In this document: piece by piece, positions 38,558-48,700 of the stretch | How the letters are laid out: each line of letters begins with the position of its first letter | Numbering within the stretch: the first letter of the stretch is position 1 | Origin: JAMXLJ01 sp036558745 | GTDB lineage: Bacteria; Actinomycetota; Acidimicrobiia; IMCC26256; JAMXLJ01 | Length of the DNA stretch: 64,000 nt | Assembly: GCA_036558745.1 (NCBI GenBank) | Contig: DATBEZ010000040.1 | Coordinates: 62,001 to 126,000, forward strand | Reading direction: 5' to 3' | Program-made: the position numbers and the translations under genes | The notes under the pieces: generated by a model | The model's input: the letters and a program-made list of their open reading frames with translations, nothing else | Database searches by the model: none | Told to the model about the DNA's origin: nothing

Positions 38558-40112
38558 TTCGAGCAACACCAGCAGCGCCGGCCTCCCGCCGAAGGGGGCC
38601 GGCGTCCGCTTTCACGCGAGCCGTGCGCCCGACCACCTCGCGCTCCGGGAGGCCGATACCGACCGGTCGCGAACGTACGCGGAGCTCGACGATCGGTCCC
38701 GACGCGTCGCGCACGCGTTGCACGCCCTCGGGGTCCGCCGCGGTGACCGGGTGTCGGTGATGGTCCCGAACTCGATCGAGTTCTTCGAGGCCGTGCACGG
38801 TTGCGGCCGTCTCGGTGTCGTCGTCGTGCCGATCAACGTGCACTTCAAGGCCGACGAGACCGGGTGGATCGTCACCGACTCGGGCTCGACCGCGGTCGTC
38901 GCCGCGGCCGAGCTCCTCGACGCGCTCGCGGGTGTTCCCGACGTGCCGCGCCTCGTCGTCGGTGACGACTACGAGCCCGCGCTGGCTGCCGCCCCCGACG
39001 GCGAGGTCGACGACGACGAGGTCATGGGGGACGCCTGGCCGACGACGATGGCGTACACGTCGGGGACGACCGGTCGCCCCAAGGGCGTCGCGATCGGTGC
39101 CGACGACTTCCGGCGTCGCGCCGCGGGTGTCGCCGCGGGCGGTCAGCGATGGGGACTCGGACCCGACGACCTCCACCTGCTCGTCGGTCCGTCGTACCAC
39201 TCGGGCCCCTTGTTCTGGTCGCAGATGCACCTCGCGTTCGGCGGCACGGTCGTAGTGATGCGCAAGTGGGACGCGCGGCGCGCGCTCGAGCTCATCGAGC
39301 AGCTGCGCGTCACCAACACCCACATGGTGCCGGCCAACTTCACCCGGATCCTGGAGCTCCCGGCGGACGTGCGCGACGCGTGCGACCTGTCCTCGCTGAA
39401 GATCGTCGCCCACGCGGCCGCGCCCTGCCCGGTGCCGCTCAAGCGCGCGTTCATGGACTTCGTCGGCGCGGAGAAGGTCTGGGAGTACTACGGCGCGTCG
39501 GAGGGCGGCGGCACCGTGATCAGCCCGGAGGAGTGGCTCGAGCATCCGGGCAGCGTGGGCAAGCCGTTCCCGGGCAACGAGTTCGTGATCCTCGACGACG
39601 ACGGCAACCAGCTGCCTCCGGGTGAGGTCGGCACCGTATACGCGCGGCCGGCCGAGTCGAGCTTCCGCTATCACAACGACGACGAGAAGACGGACCAGGC
39701 GCACCGGAACGGGTTCTTCACCGTGGGCGACGCCGGCTACCTCGACGTGGACGGATACCTCTACCTGACCGACCGCAAGAGCGACATGGTGATCTCGGGT
39801 GGTGTGAACATCTACCCGCGCGAGGTCGAGGACGCGTTGCTCCGTCATCCCGACGTGATCGACTGCGCGGTCCTCGGCGTTCCCGACGATCGTTGGGGTG
39901 AGGTGCTCCTGGCGATCGTGCAGCGAAGGGCCGGGTCGTCGCTCGACGAGGACGGCGTCGTGTCGTGGGTGCGCGAGAAGCTCGCCGACTACAAGCGGCC
40001 GCGCCTCGTCGAGTTCGTCGACGAGGTGCCCCGCGACCCGAACGGCAAGGTCCGTAAGCCCAAGCTCCGTGAGGCCTGGTTGGCCGTGCACGGCTCATCG
40101 GGAGGCGCGTGA
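38550..40112 (+). CDS. Acyl-CoA synthetase (AMP-dependent ligase)
   Basis: ANL ligase of about 520 residues. P-loop AYTSGTTGRPKGVAI, A5 YYGASEGGGTV, A8 FTVGDAGYLDVDGYLYLTDRKSDMVISGG and the intact A10 lysine in DPNGKVRKPKL. It should activate a carboxylic acid to its CoA ester. Three in-frame ATGs (38538, 38541, 38550) are possible; 38550 is preferred because a CATGAT box lies seven bases before it and the divergent gene starts at 38529. Its stop overlaps the ATG of the KARI-like gene (TGATG), so the two are coupled and may act on one substrate. Confidence 0.88.
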   Translation: MSASSNTSSAGLPPKGAGVRFHASRAPDHLALREADTDRSRTYAELDDRSRRVAHALHALGVRRGDRVSVMVPNSIEFFEAVHGCGRLGVVVVPINVHFKADETGWIVTDSGSTAVVAAAELLDALAGVPDVPRLVVGDDYEPALAAAPDGEVDDDEVMGDAWPTTMAYTSGTTGRPKGVAIGADDFRRRAAGVAAGGQRWGLGPDDLHLLVGPSYHSGPLFWSQMHLAFGGTVVVMRKWDARRALELIEQLRVTNTHMVPANFTRILELPADVRDACDLSSLKIVAHAAAPCPVPLKRAFMDFVGAEKVWEYYGASEGGGTVISPEEWLEHPGSVGKPFPGNEFVILDDDGNQLPPGEVGTVYARPAESSFRYHNDDEKTDQAHRNGFFTVGDAGYLDVDGYLYLTDRKSDMVISGGVNIYPREVEDALLRHPDVIDCAVLGVPDDRWGEVLLAIVQRRAGSSLDEDGVVSWVREKLADYKRPRLVEFVDEVPRDPNGKVRKPKLREAWLAVHGSSGGA

Positions 40113-41095
40113 TGACCACGATCTACTACGACCGGGACGCCGACCTGGCCGCGATCGCGGGATCGCGTGTCGCGGTCGTCGGCTACGGGAACCAGGGTCG
40201 CTCGTGGGCCCTGAACCTGCGGGACTCCGGGCTCGACCCGACGATCTGCGTGCGCGCCGACGAGACGCGTGAACGAGCGGTCGCGGACGGCTTCACCCCG
40301 GGCGACCTCGGGGACGCGAACGCCGCCGACGTCGTGTGCATCCTCGTCCCCGACGACGTCATCGCGTCGCTCCCGCTCGGGCCGAAGCCCGACGCGCTGC
40401 TCGTCGTCGCGAGCGGTTACACGCTCGCGTTCGGCCGTCTGGATCCTCCGTGTGACGCGGGGATGGTCGCCCCGCGCATGCTCGGACCGGAGGTGCGGCG
40501 CTGCTACGAGGAGGGCGTCGGGTTCATCACCGCGGTCGGCGTGCACCGTGATGCGACCGGACGCGCGCTCGCTCGCACGCTTGCGGTCGCCAAGGCCATC
40601 GGCGGGTTGCGTCAGGGTGGCATCGAGCTGTCGCCGCGCCAGGAGGCCGTGCTCGACCTCGCGGTCGAGCAGGCCCTCTCGCCCGCGCTCACGCACGTCA
40701 ACAACGCGTTCGTGCAGGTGATGCTCGAGCAGGGCATCCCGATCGAAGCCGTCGTGACCGAGCTCGTGCTCTCCGGCGAGGTCGAGCGCACCTACCGGCT
40801 GCTGCGCGAAGAGGGGTACGCGAAGCAGTCGGAGTACCACTCGCCGACGAGCCAGTACGGCCAGCTGACGCGACGGGGCCGGTACGACCACCTCGACGTG
40901 CTCACGACGATGCGCGGTCTGGTCGACGACATCACCGCCGGCCGCTTCGCCGACGAGTGGGACCGTGAGCGCGACGCGGGGTACCCGGTGCTCGGCGAGC
41001 TCAAGGCCCGCTTCGCCGGCCCCGAGGTCGCTTCGTTCGAGGCCGAGCTGCGCCGCCGCCTCGGTCCGAAGGCGGCCGCGTCGTCACCTTCGTGA
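40112..41095 (+). CDS. Ketol-acid reductoisomerase-like protein with altered active-site loop
   Basis: KARI-family protein of 327 residues. The NADPH-binding motif VVGYGNQGRSWALNLRDSG (residues 22-40) and the knotted C-terminal domain with DLAVEQ (Asp182, Glu186; the usual Mg2+ ligands are in DLFGEQ) are present. The substrate loop, normally APKGPGH, reads APRMLGP (residues 120-126), losing the conserved Lys and His. The normal IlvC reaction on acetolactate is therefore doubtful. It overlaps an acyl-CoA ligase gene, not ilv genes, which also argues for a different substrate. ATG 40112 with GGAGG six bases upstream is the start. Confidence 0.82.
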   Translation: MTTIYYDRDADLAAIAGSRVAVVGYGNQGRSWALNLRDSGLDPTICVRADETRERAVADGFTPGDLGDANAADVVCILVPDDVIASLPLGPKPDALLVVASGYTLAFGRLDPPCDAGMVAPRMLGPEVRRCYEEGVGFITAVGVHRDATGRALARTLAVAKAIGGLRQGGIELSPRQEAVLDLAVEQALSPALTHVNNAFVQVMLEQGIPIEAVVTELVLSGEVERTYRLLREEGYAKQSEYHSPTSQYGQLTRRGRYDHLDVLTTMRGLVDDITAGRFADEWDRERDAGYPVLGELKARFAGPEVASFEAELRRRLGPKAAASSPS

Positions 41096-41103
41096 CCATT
41101 TGC

Positions 41104-41127
41104 TAGTTGACAAGTCTTGTTGATAGC
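41104..41127. promoter_or_regulatory. Probable Fur/PerR box upstream of the regulator gene
   Basis: An imperfect inverted repeat centred on 41115, with arms ACAAG and CTTGT, within TTGACAAGTCTTGTTGATAG. It overlaps the promoter region of the Fur-family gene and resembles Fur/PerR-type boxes. Self-regulation of the regulator and rubrerythrin unit is inferred. Confidence 0.5.
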
Positions 41128-41129
41128 TT
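41124..41129 (+). promoter_or_regulatory. Predicted -10 box (TAGCTT), leaderless
   Basis: TAGCTT, seven bases, ATG 41137. It overlaps the end of the probable Fur/PerR box. Confidence 0.4.
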
Positions 41130-41136
41130 CGAGACC

Positions 41137-41607
41137 ATGAAGACCGCGGACGAGCTCACCGCACGCTTCCGTGCGGAGGGGCTGCGGGTCACACCGCAGC
41201 GCCAGTGTCTCTTCCGGCTGCTCCACGGCAACGACCGCCACCCGACCGTCGACGCGCTCTACGAGTCGGCCCGGGCGGAGATGCCCACCATCTCGCTCAA
41301 GACCGTCTACCAGACGGTCAACGACCTGGCCGACATGGGTGAGGTCTCGCTGCTCGACCTCGGGACCGGAAGCCTGCGCGTCGATCCCAACGTGGAGCGG
41401 GCGCACCACCACCTCGTGTGCTCGGGGTGCGGGATGGTCCGCGACCTCCCGCTCGACGCACCGACGCCGCGCCTGCCGGCGAAGTACCGTCGCCACTTCT
41501 CCGTGGACGCGGTCGAGGTGATCTTCCGCGGCCTCTGCGAGGAGTGCGCGGCCGAGTCCGCGCCCGGGTCGTTCGATCGCACGTCCCCGAACCCATCTCA
41601 ACCCTGA
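41137..41607 (+). CDS. Fur-family transcriptional regulator (PerR-type context)
   Basis: Metal-dependent repressor of 156 residues. The winged helix is GLRVTPQRQCLFRLLHGNDRHPTVDALYE, cited in two parts: RVTPQRQCLFRLL then HPTVDALYE; the recognition region is ISLKTVYQTVNDL. The dimerisation domain has the regulatory metal site around RAHHHLVC and two CxxC pairs (CSGC, CEEC) for structural zinc. Position just 12 bp before a rubrerythrin gene suggests a peroxide-sensing PerR role rather than iron-sensing Fur. A box-like inverted repeat upstream points to autoregulation. Confidence 0.88.
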   Translation: MKTADELTARFRAEGLRVTPQRQCLFRLLHGNDRHPTVDALYESARAEMPTISLKTVYQTVNDLADMGEVSLLDLGTGSLRVDPNVERAHHHLVCSGCGMVRDLPLDAPTPRLPAKYRRHFSVDAVEVIFRGLCEECAAESAPGSFDRTSPNPSQP

Positions 41608-41619
41608 CAAGGAGCAAGC

Positions 41620-42042
<423 letters not shown>

Positions 42043-42064
42043 GACCTGCAGCACCCGTACCTTG

Positions 42065-42095
42065 GTGACGGCCCCGGTTCACCCGGGGCCGTCAC
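42065..42095 (+). terminator. Strong hairpin after rubrerythrin
   Basis: GTGACGGCCCCGG (42065-42077) pairs perfectly with CCGGGGCCGTCAC (42083-42095) around a five-base loop. It separates the regulator/rubrerythrin unit from the Fe-S protein operon. No U-run follows, as is common in GC-rich genomes. Confidence 0.7.
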
Positions 42096-42135
42096 GCGTT
42101 CCGATCCCTCGCCGAGCCTGGATCGCGAGGATCCC

Positions 42136-43422
42136 ATGACGACCACGTACGACCCGCACGATGACGCGTACCTCGACGCGAGCGACGCGCGCGTCGAGCG
42201 TGACCGTGTCTTCGAGCTGTGTCACGGATGTCGGTTGTGCTGGAACCTCTGCCCGAGCTTCGGGTCGTTGTTCGAGCTCATCGACGACGTGGTCGACGGC
42301 GACGTCGCCGCCCTGTCGGGCGTACACCACGACCGGATCGTCGGCGAGTGCTACCAGTGCAAACTCTGCGCGGTGAAGTGCCCGTACGTGCCGCCCCACG
42401 AATGGCAGCTCGACTTCCCACGTCTCATGTTGCGATCGCTCGCGGTGCAGCGGCGGGAGGGCAAGGTGCCGCGCAGTGCCGATGTGCTCGCGCGCACGGA
42501 CCTGCAGGGAAAGGTCGCGACCGCGGTCGCGCCCGTCGTCAACCGGCTCGCGCGCCTGCCCGTCGCGCGCGACGTCATGCAGCGGATGGTGGGAATCGGC
42601 AAGGATCGGCTGCTGCCGAGCTTCGCCGGCACTCGCTTCAGCGCCTGGTTCACGAAGCGCGCGGGCGAGACGCGGCCGGCAGGCGCAGGCCAGAGCCGGG
42701 TGGCGCTGTTCCCGACGTGCCTGGTCGAGTACCAGGCCCCGGAAGTAGGACGCGCGCTCGTCCACGTGTACGAGCACAACGGGGTGTCGTGCGAGCTACC
42801 CGACGGTCAGGTCTGCTGCGGCATGCCGTGGCTCGACGCGGGCGACGTCGAACGCTTCGTGGCCGGCGCGCGCCACAACGTCGACGTGCTCACATCCCAG
42901 GTCGACCAGGGTATGAAGGTCGTCGTGCCTCAACCGACGTGCGCGTACGTGCTCAAGCGCGAGTACCCGGAGTACCTGCGGACCGACGAGGCCCGGCGCG
43001 TCGCCGACGCGACCCGCGACGCACATCAATACCTGATGGAGCTCCACCGCGACGGCCGCCTCGACACGGAGTTCACCGGCGCCCGGTACGACACGATCAG
43101 CTGGCACGCCGCGTGCCACATCCGTGCTCAGCAGATGGGCGCACCCGCGCGCGACCTGCTCGCGCTGACGGGCGCGCGGGTCGAGAGGGTGGAACGCTGC
43201 TCCGCCATCGACGGCACGTGGGGCCTGCGAGCCGAGAACGTCGAGCTGGCACGCAAGGTCGCGGCGCCGCTGTTCGACGCCGTGGCACGCTCCGGGACCG
43301 AGCTGGTCACGGGCGACTGCCATCTCGCGAACACCGCCATCGAGGAGGCGACGGGGCGCCGGCCCGTCCATCCTCTGCAGGTGCTGGCCCGCGCCTACGG
43401 CATCGAGGAGGGCACACCATGA
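42136..43422 (+). CDS. Fe-S oxidoreductase with two 4Fe-4S motifs and CCG domains (GlpC/HdrD-like)
   Basis: Protein of 428 residues. Two ferredoxin motifs are at the N-terminus, CHGCRLCWNLCPS near residue 30 and CYQCKLCAVKCPY near residue 76. Two cysteine-rich CCG-type domains follow, visible as VCCGMPW and as HAACHIRAQQ with CSAIDGTWG. The layout resembles GlpC, the HdrD subunit of heterodisulfide reductase and related electron-transfer proteins. Its stop overlaps the DUF3501 start (ATGA). Rubrerythrin, CCG Fe-S protein and DUF3501 genes are often neighbours in bacteria, which suggests a shared oxidative-stress or electron-transfer task. Confidence 0.87.
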   Translation: MTTTYDPHDDAYLDASDARVERDRVFELCHGCRLCWNLCPSFGSLFELIDDVVDGDVAALSGVHHDRIVGECYQCKLCAVKCPYVPPHEWQLDFPRLMLRSLAVQRREGKVPRSADVLARTDLQGKVATAVAPVVNRLARLPVARDVMQRMVGIGKDRLLPSFAGTRFSAWFTKRAGETRPAGAGQSRVALFPTCLVEYQAPEVGRALVHVYEHNGVSCELPDGQVCCGMPWLDAGDVERFVAGARHNVDVLTSQVDQGMKVVVPQPTCAYVLKREYPEYLRTDEARRVADATRDAHQYLMELHRDGRLDTEFTGARYDTISWHAACHIRAQQMGAPARDLLALTGARVERVERCSAIDGTWGLRAENVELARKVAAPLFDAVARSGTELVTGDCHLANTAIEEATGRRPVHPLQVLARAYGIEEGTP

Positions 43423-44000
43423 ACAAGCTGACGCTCGACGACATCAAGGACCAGCGTGCGTACGAGCGGGAGCGGGCCGAATTCCGGGCCCGGATCATCG
43501 CGATGAAGAAGCGTCGCCGCATCCAGCTCGGACCGCTGTTGACGCTGACCTTCGAGAACACCGACACCATGCGCTTCCAGGTGCAGGAGATGGCGCGGGT
43601 CGAGCGCATGCTGACCGACGAGCAGATCCAGCACGAGGTCGACACCTACAACGAGCTCATCCCGGGGCCGGGCCAGCTCTCCGCGACGTTGTTCATCGAG
43701 ATCGACGACACACCGAAGCTCTACGAGTGGTTGCCGAAGCTGGTGGGGATCCAGCGTGCCGTCTCGTTCTGGTTGCCCGAAGGCACCGTCGTGAGCGGTG
43801 AACCGCTGGACGAGGAGTACCTCGTCCGCGAGGAGACCACCACGACGGTCCACTACCTGCGGTTCACGTTCATTCCCGAGCAGGTCGACGCGCTGAGCCA
43901 GCCGGGCGCGCGCATCGTTGTCGATCATCAGCACTACGACGCGGTCGTCGAGCTGAGCGACGAGCAGCGCGACGAGCTCGTCGGGGACCTGCGCGGCTAG
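43419..44000 (+). CDS. DUF3501 family protein
   Basis: Protein of 193 residues matching the DUF3501 pattern: a start MNKLTLDDIKDQRAYERER, a basic stretch AMKKRRRIQLGPLLTLTFEN, and a middle section MARVERMLTDEQIQHEVDTYNELI. No catalytic motif is obvious. The start ATG overlaps the Fe-S protein stop. The family has no settled function; the constant company of rubrerythrin and CCG proteins suggests a helper role in peroxide or iron-sulfur handling. Confidence 0.85.
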   Translation: MNKLTLDDIKDQRAYERERAEFRARIIAMKKRRRIQLGPLLTLTFENTDTMRFQVQEMARVERMLTDEQIQHEVDTYNELIPGPGQLSATLFIEIDDTPKLYEWLPKLVGIQRAVSFWLPEGTVVSGEPLDEEYLVREETTTTVHYLRFTFIPEQVDALSQPGARIVVDHQHYDAVVELSDEQRDELVGDLRG

Positions 44001-44012
44001 CGGGCAGACCCG

Positions 44013-44447
44013 TTGGACGTCCGGATCACGCGCCTCGACGCGGAGCTGCCGCTGCCGGCCCAGCAGCACGACGGCGACGCCGGCTACGACCTCCACGCCC
44101 GCGAAGGCGCGGTGCTCGCCGGGGGCGGCGGTCGCGCCCTGGTCCCGACCGGCATCGCGGTCGAGATCCCCAACGGCTACGCCGGGTTCGTGCTGCCGCG
44201 CTCGGGGCTCGCGCTGCGTCACGGCGTCACCTGCCTGAACACACCGGGGCTGATCGACTCCCCGTACCGGGGGGAGCTCAAGGTGCTGCTCGTGAACACC
44301 GACCCCGCGACCCCGTACGAGGTCCACCGCGGCGATCGCATCGCACAGCTCGTGGTGCAGCGGGTGGAGCTCGTCGAGTGGGTGGAGACCGACGAGCTCG
44401 CAGGTTCCGAGCGCGACATCTTCGGCTTCGGCAGTACAGGGCGGTAG
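44013..44447 (+). CDS. dut: dUTP diphosphatase (dUTPase)
   Basis: Trimeric dUTPase of 144 residues that hydrolyses dUTP to dUMP and keeps uracil out of DNA. The five conserved motifs are in order: DAGYDLHA, PRSGLALRHG, GLIDSPYRGEL, RGDRIAQLVVQ and ERDIFGFGSTG. The start is TTG 44013, 12 bp after DUF3501; no ATG or GTG fits the family N-terminus. The last motif has an Ile-Phe pair before GFGSTG where most have Gly residues. It may be read through from the Fe-S operon. Confidence 0.9.
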   Translation: MDVRITRLDAELPLPAQQHDGDAGYDLHAREGAVLAGGGGRALVPTGIAVEIPNGYAGFVLPRSGLALRHGVTCLNTPGLIDSPYRGELKVLLVNTDPATPYEVHRGDRIAQLVVQRVELVEWVETDELAGSERDIFGFGSTGR

Positions 44448-44453
44448 GTCTCG

Positions 44454-44510
44454 CTTACTCCCTCGCTGCGCCCCTCCGTCGCTCCGTGCACCGCACCGCG
44501 ACACGGTCGA
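44454..44510. repeat. Interspersed repeat fragment
   Basis: CTCCCTCGCTGCGCCCCTCC and GTCGCTCCGTGCACCGCACC resemble the end of the block at 15121-15150 and parts of the 170-bp repeat. It fills the gap between dut and the next gene. Confidence 0.45.
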
Positions 44511-44520
44511 GCGGGCGAAC

Positions 44521-44526
44521 TAGCGT
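44521..44526 (+). promoter_or_regulatory. Predicted -10 box (TAGCGT), leaderless
   Basis: TAGCGT, six bases, ATG 44533. Confidence 0.4.
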
Positions 44527-44532
44527 CCGGGC

Positions 44533-45471
44533 ATGGGTTCTCGTCATTCGTTCAGGTTCGGGGTGCAGTGCGCGAACGCGGCGTCGGGGGCGGCGTGGCG
44601 CGAGCAGGCACGGGCCATGGAGGACCTCGGGTACTCGACGCTCTACGTTCCCGACCACTTCGTCGACACGGAGCTCGCCCCGATGGTCGCGATGGCGGTC
44701 GCGGCCGAAGCCACCACGAGGCTGCGGGTCGGCGCGCTCGTCTTCGACAACGACTACAAGCACCCCGCGGTGCTCGCCAAGGAGGCCGCCACCCTGGACC
44801 TCCTTTCCGACGGGCGACTCGAGCTCGGCATCGGCGCGGGCTGGCAGCGCAGCGACTACGACGCGCTCGGGCTGCCCTACGACCGTCCGGGTGTGCGCAT
44901 CGACCGCCTCGAGGAGGCGCTCGAGGTCATCCGGGGCGCGTGGCGTGACGTTCCGTACAGCTACAAGGGACAGCACTACACGGTCACCGACTACAACGGG
45001 ATCCCCAAGCCGGTGCAGCAACCGCCGCCGATCATGATCGGTGGCGGTGGACGCAAGGTGCTGACGCTCGCAGGGCGCGAGGCCGACATCGTCGGGATCA
45101 ACCCGAACCTTCGTGCGGGTGAGGTTGGTCCCGACTCGGTGCGCGACTCGGTCGAGGACATGACCCGACAGAAGCTGGCGTGGATCCGCGAGGGCGCGGG
45201 CGCGCGCTTCGACGACGTCGAGCTGCAGATCCGTTACTTCTTCGCCGCGATCACCGACGACCGAGACAAGCTCGCGGCCGCGGTTGCCCCCGGTTTCGGC
45301 CTCAGCCCGGAAGATGCGCTCAACGCGCACGTCGCGCTCGTCGGGACCGTCGACGAGATCGTTGACCAGCTCGTCGAGCGACGCGAGAAGTGGGGCGTCA
45401 CCTACGTGGTCGTCGGTGCCGACCTGTTCCAGGCGTTCGCGCCGGTCGTCGCGCGCCTCGCCGGTACCTGA
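44533..45471 (+). CDS. LLM-class F420-dependent oxidoreductase
   Basis: Luciferase-like oxidoreductase of 312 residues. Motifs are DLGYSTLYVPDHFVDTEL near residue 30, LRVGALVFDNDYKHPAVLAKEAATLD and GRLELGIGAGWQRSDYDALG, with PPPIMIGGGGRKVL in the second half. This fits the F420-dependent TIM-barrel group of actinomycetes (TIGR03621-like). It is distinct from the LLM protein at 23742 and stands alone with its own leaderless promoter. The substrate is not known. The polysaccharide locus begins downstream after a 248-bp gap. Confidence 0.85.
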   Translation: MGSRHSFRFGVQCANAASGAAWREQARAMEDLGYSTLYVPDHFVDTELAPMVAMAVAAEATTRLRVGALVFDNDYKHPAVLAKEAATLDLLSDGRLELGIGAGWQRSDYDALGLPYDRPGVRIDRLEEALEVIRGAWRDVPYSYKGQHYTVTDYNGIPKPVQQPPPIMIGGGGRKVLTLAGREADIVGINPNLRAGEVGPDSVRDSVEDMTRQKLAWIREGAGARFDDVELQIRYFFAAITDDRDKLAAAVAPGFGLSPEDALNAHVALVGTVDEIVDQLVERREKWGVTYVVVGADLFQAFAPVVARLAGT

Positions 45472-45719
45472 CCGTCGTTCGCGACCGTCGCTCCTTTCGA
45501 CCGCATCACGCGCACCTTGCATCCTCTTCGCGGTGGTGAACTTCAGGTGACAAGGCTCAAACACCCGGAGTGACGCGCCGCGACGCGTCGTAAGGTGCCG
45601 CCACGGCAGGGGCAAACAGGGGTGCCGTCGGCTTTCCTGTGCGTTACTGCTCATATTGTGCTCGGGCAGGGCACTGCGACGTCGGGTCGTTCTCGACGCG
45701 CATGGGAAGGGGCGAGGGC

Positions 45720-48700
45720 ATGGGCAGGGTTTTGTCGCGTGGGCGTTCCGCGATCGTGAGCGTCGCGCTCGTGGTCATGTTGGTCGGCGCGTCGCTCGCC
45801 TTCACTGCGTCGACATCGAGCGCGGTCAACGCGACCCAGCGCCTCGATCTGCGGGTGCTGGTCGTGTCCGACGGGTCGTTGACGATCGAGGCATTGGCCG
45901 CGGCGATGGACGCGGAGGGCGTGCCGTACACGAAGGTGACGTTGTCGGATCCGAACCGGCCGACGATCAACGCCGCGTTCCTCTCCGACACGGTCTCGAC
46001 GGGGCCGCGCGGCAAGTTCGAGGCCGTGTTCCTGCCCAACGACAACCCGTTCGGCGTGGGTTCGCCGGAGATGGCCGCGCTCACGGCGTATGAGCAGACC
46101 TTCGGTGTCCGTCAGGTCGACGCGTACACGTTTCCGAGTTCCAACGTCGGGCTCACGACGACCGGCGGTTTCGAGGGAAGCCTCGACGGCGTTGCGGCCG
46201 CGGTGACGCCGGCGGGCCTCACCGGGCCGTTCAACTACCTCAAAGGTCCAGTCACCGTCGACAACTACGACCCCAACGTCAGCGAGTCATACGGCTACGT
46301 GGCCGTGCCGGCCCCGGCCGCGGGACAGACGTTCACGCCACTGGTGGACGCACCGATCCCCGGTGGAACCGGCCGCGGCTCCTTGTTGGGCGTGTTCAAT
46401 GACGGCTCGCGTGAGCAGCTCGTGATGACGCTCGTTGCGAACCAATACCAGACCTACTTCCGCCTGCTCACCCACGGCATCATCACGTGGGCGACGCGTG
46501 GCATTCACCTGGGAGAGTCCCGCAACTACTTCACGGTGCAGGTGGACGACATCTTCGGTGCCGACAGCCAGTGGAGCGTTGACGCGAACTGCACGCCGAA
46601 CGAGGACTGCCCGGTCGGGTCAACGGTGACGACACCCGACATCCGCATGACGGCGGCCGACGTCACCAACCTCGTCAACTGGCAGAACGCCAACAACTTC
46701 AAGTTGACGATGGTCTACAACGGCGAGGAAGCCGTCGTGCACGACGAAGACGCGGGGGGCAGCGATCCCACCGATGCTGCATTCTTCGCCAACAAGGATC
46801 AGTTCCCCTGGATCAGCCACACTTACAGCCACATGCATCTCGGCTGCGTACAGGACCTCACCGTGCGTCCGTGGGTGTGCCAGAAGGATGCCAGCGGCAA
46901 CATCATCTGGCTCGACGTCGCGTCGATCGAGGGTGAGATCAACAACAACATCACCTTCGCGCAGCAGCACGCCCTGCCGATCAACCCGACCGAGATCGTC
47001 ACCGGCGAACACTCGGGGCTCTTCTACCTGCCCCAGGAGCCGATCGACAACCCGAACTTCATCACCGCGGTGAACGCAACCGGCCTCAAGACGCTCGCGG
47101 CAGACGCGTCACGCGACTTCAACACCCGACCTGTTGGCAACGCGAACACGTCGCCGCGCTATCCGATGTCGCTCTGGTACAACGTCGACACCAAGGCCTC
47201 CGAGGTCGACGAGTACAACTGGCTCTACAACAGCCGAACCCAAGGTGGCAGCGGGTTCTGCGACGACAACCCAACGATCGCGACCTGCATCCCGCCGCTG
47301 GACGTGAACACGGGCTTCGACAGCTACATCGTGCCGACCGAGACGCGGCTCGACTTCGAGCACATCATCACCAACGATCCGCGCAACCACTACATCCACC
47401 AGCCGAACCTGACCGGCGATCGGATCCTCTACCCGGTACTCGACTCCATCCTCGGTAAGTACCGCGGCACGTTCGCTGCCAACACGCCGATCGTGCAGCC
47501 GTCCTTCACCGATCTCACCAACGTGATGATCAACCAGAAGGCATGGAAGAACAGTGGCGCGAGCGCTGTCACCGCGTACCTTCTCAACGGCCAAGTCACC
47601 ATCCAAAGCGGTGACAGCGCCTCACACGCGGTCCCGGTGACCGTGCCCACCGGTACCACCGTCAACGGCGCGGCCTTCGGCGACTCGTACCAGGGCGAGC
47701 GCTCCGCATGGATCAGCGTCGGCACCACCCCGACCGTGCTCACGGTGCCCGGCACCGTGGCACCCACCGTGACGGCGCTCAACCCGGCGTCGTTGCCGCA
47801 GGGCGCGGCGAACCAGACGGTCACCGTGACCGGCACGGGCTTCGCGACCGGCGCGACCGTGGCGTTCTCGGGCACCGGCGTGATCGTGAACTCGGTGACG
47901 GTCAACAGCCCGACGCAACTCACGTTGAACGTGTCCGTCGCCGCCACCGCGGCCCTCGGCGCCCGTGACGTCACCGTCACGAACGCAGGCGGACTGGCGG
48001 GGACGCTGACCGGCGGCTTCACGGTCGCCGGGCCGCTGCCGACGGTGACGTCGCTGTCGCCGAATGCCTTCGGGCGGGGTGCGACGAACGCAGCCACGAC
48101 GATCACGGGCACGAACTTCGTGACCGGAGCGACCGTGACGGTGTCCGGCACGGGCGTGACCGTCTCGGGGGTGACGTTCAACAGCGCGACCAGCCTCTCG
48201 GCGCTCGTCACGGTGAGCTCCACCGCGGCCACGGGGGCTCGGACCGTCACCGTTCGCAACCCCGACGGCGGCACCGGCACGTGCACGAACTGCCTCACAG
48301 TCGGGACCGCACTGGCGATCACGTCTCTCAGCCCGACGTCGCGGGCGCAGGGCGCGACGAACCAGAGCATCACGATCAACGGCAGCGGGTTCGCGACGGG
48401 CGCAACCGCGTCCTTCGGCGCCGGGATCACCGTCAACTCGGTGACCGTGAACAGCGCGACGAAGCTCACCGCGGTGATCACGGTTGCCCCGACCGCGACG
48501 GTCGGAGCCCGCACGGTCACCGTCAACGAGCCCGACGGCCGGACCGCATCGCGCGCCAGCGGCTTCACCGTGACGGTGAAGCCGAGCATCACGTCGGTCA
48601 GCCCGGCGTCGATCCGGCGTGGACGCCTCGCGATCGTGACGGTCAACGGCGCCGGTTTCGAATCCGGGGCCCGACTGAGCTTCTCGGGCACCGGCATCAC

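Noticed and set aside
41107..41129. TTGACA as the -35 box of the Fur-family gene
   Set aside because: The spacing to TAGCTT is only 11 bp, too short; the TTGACAAG is better explained as part of the Fur/PerR-type inverted repeat.
45472..45719. Possible riboswitch in the leader of the deacetylase gene (GGGGCAAACAGGGG region)
   Set aside because: It faintly recalls part of a c-di-GMP riboswitch, but the other conserved blocks and pairing are missing, so no known class is supported.
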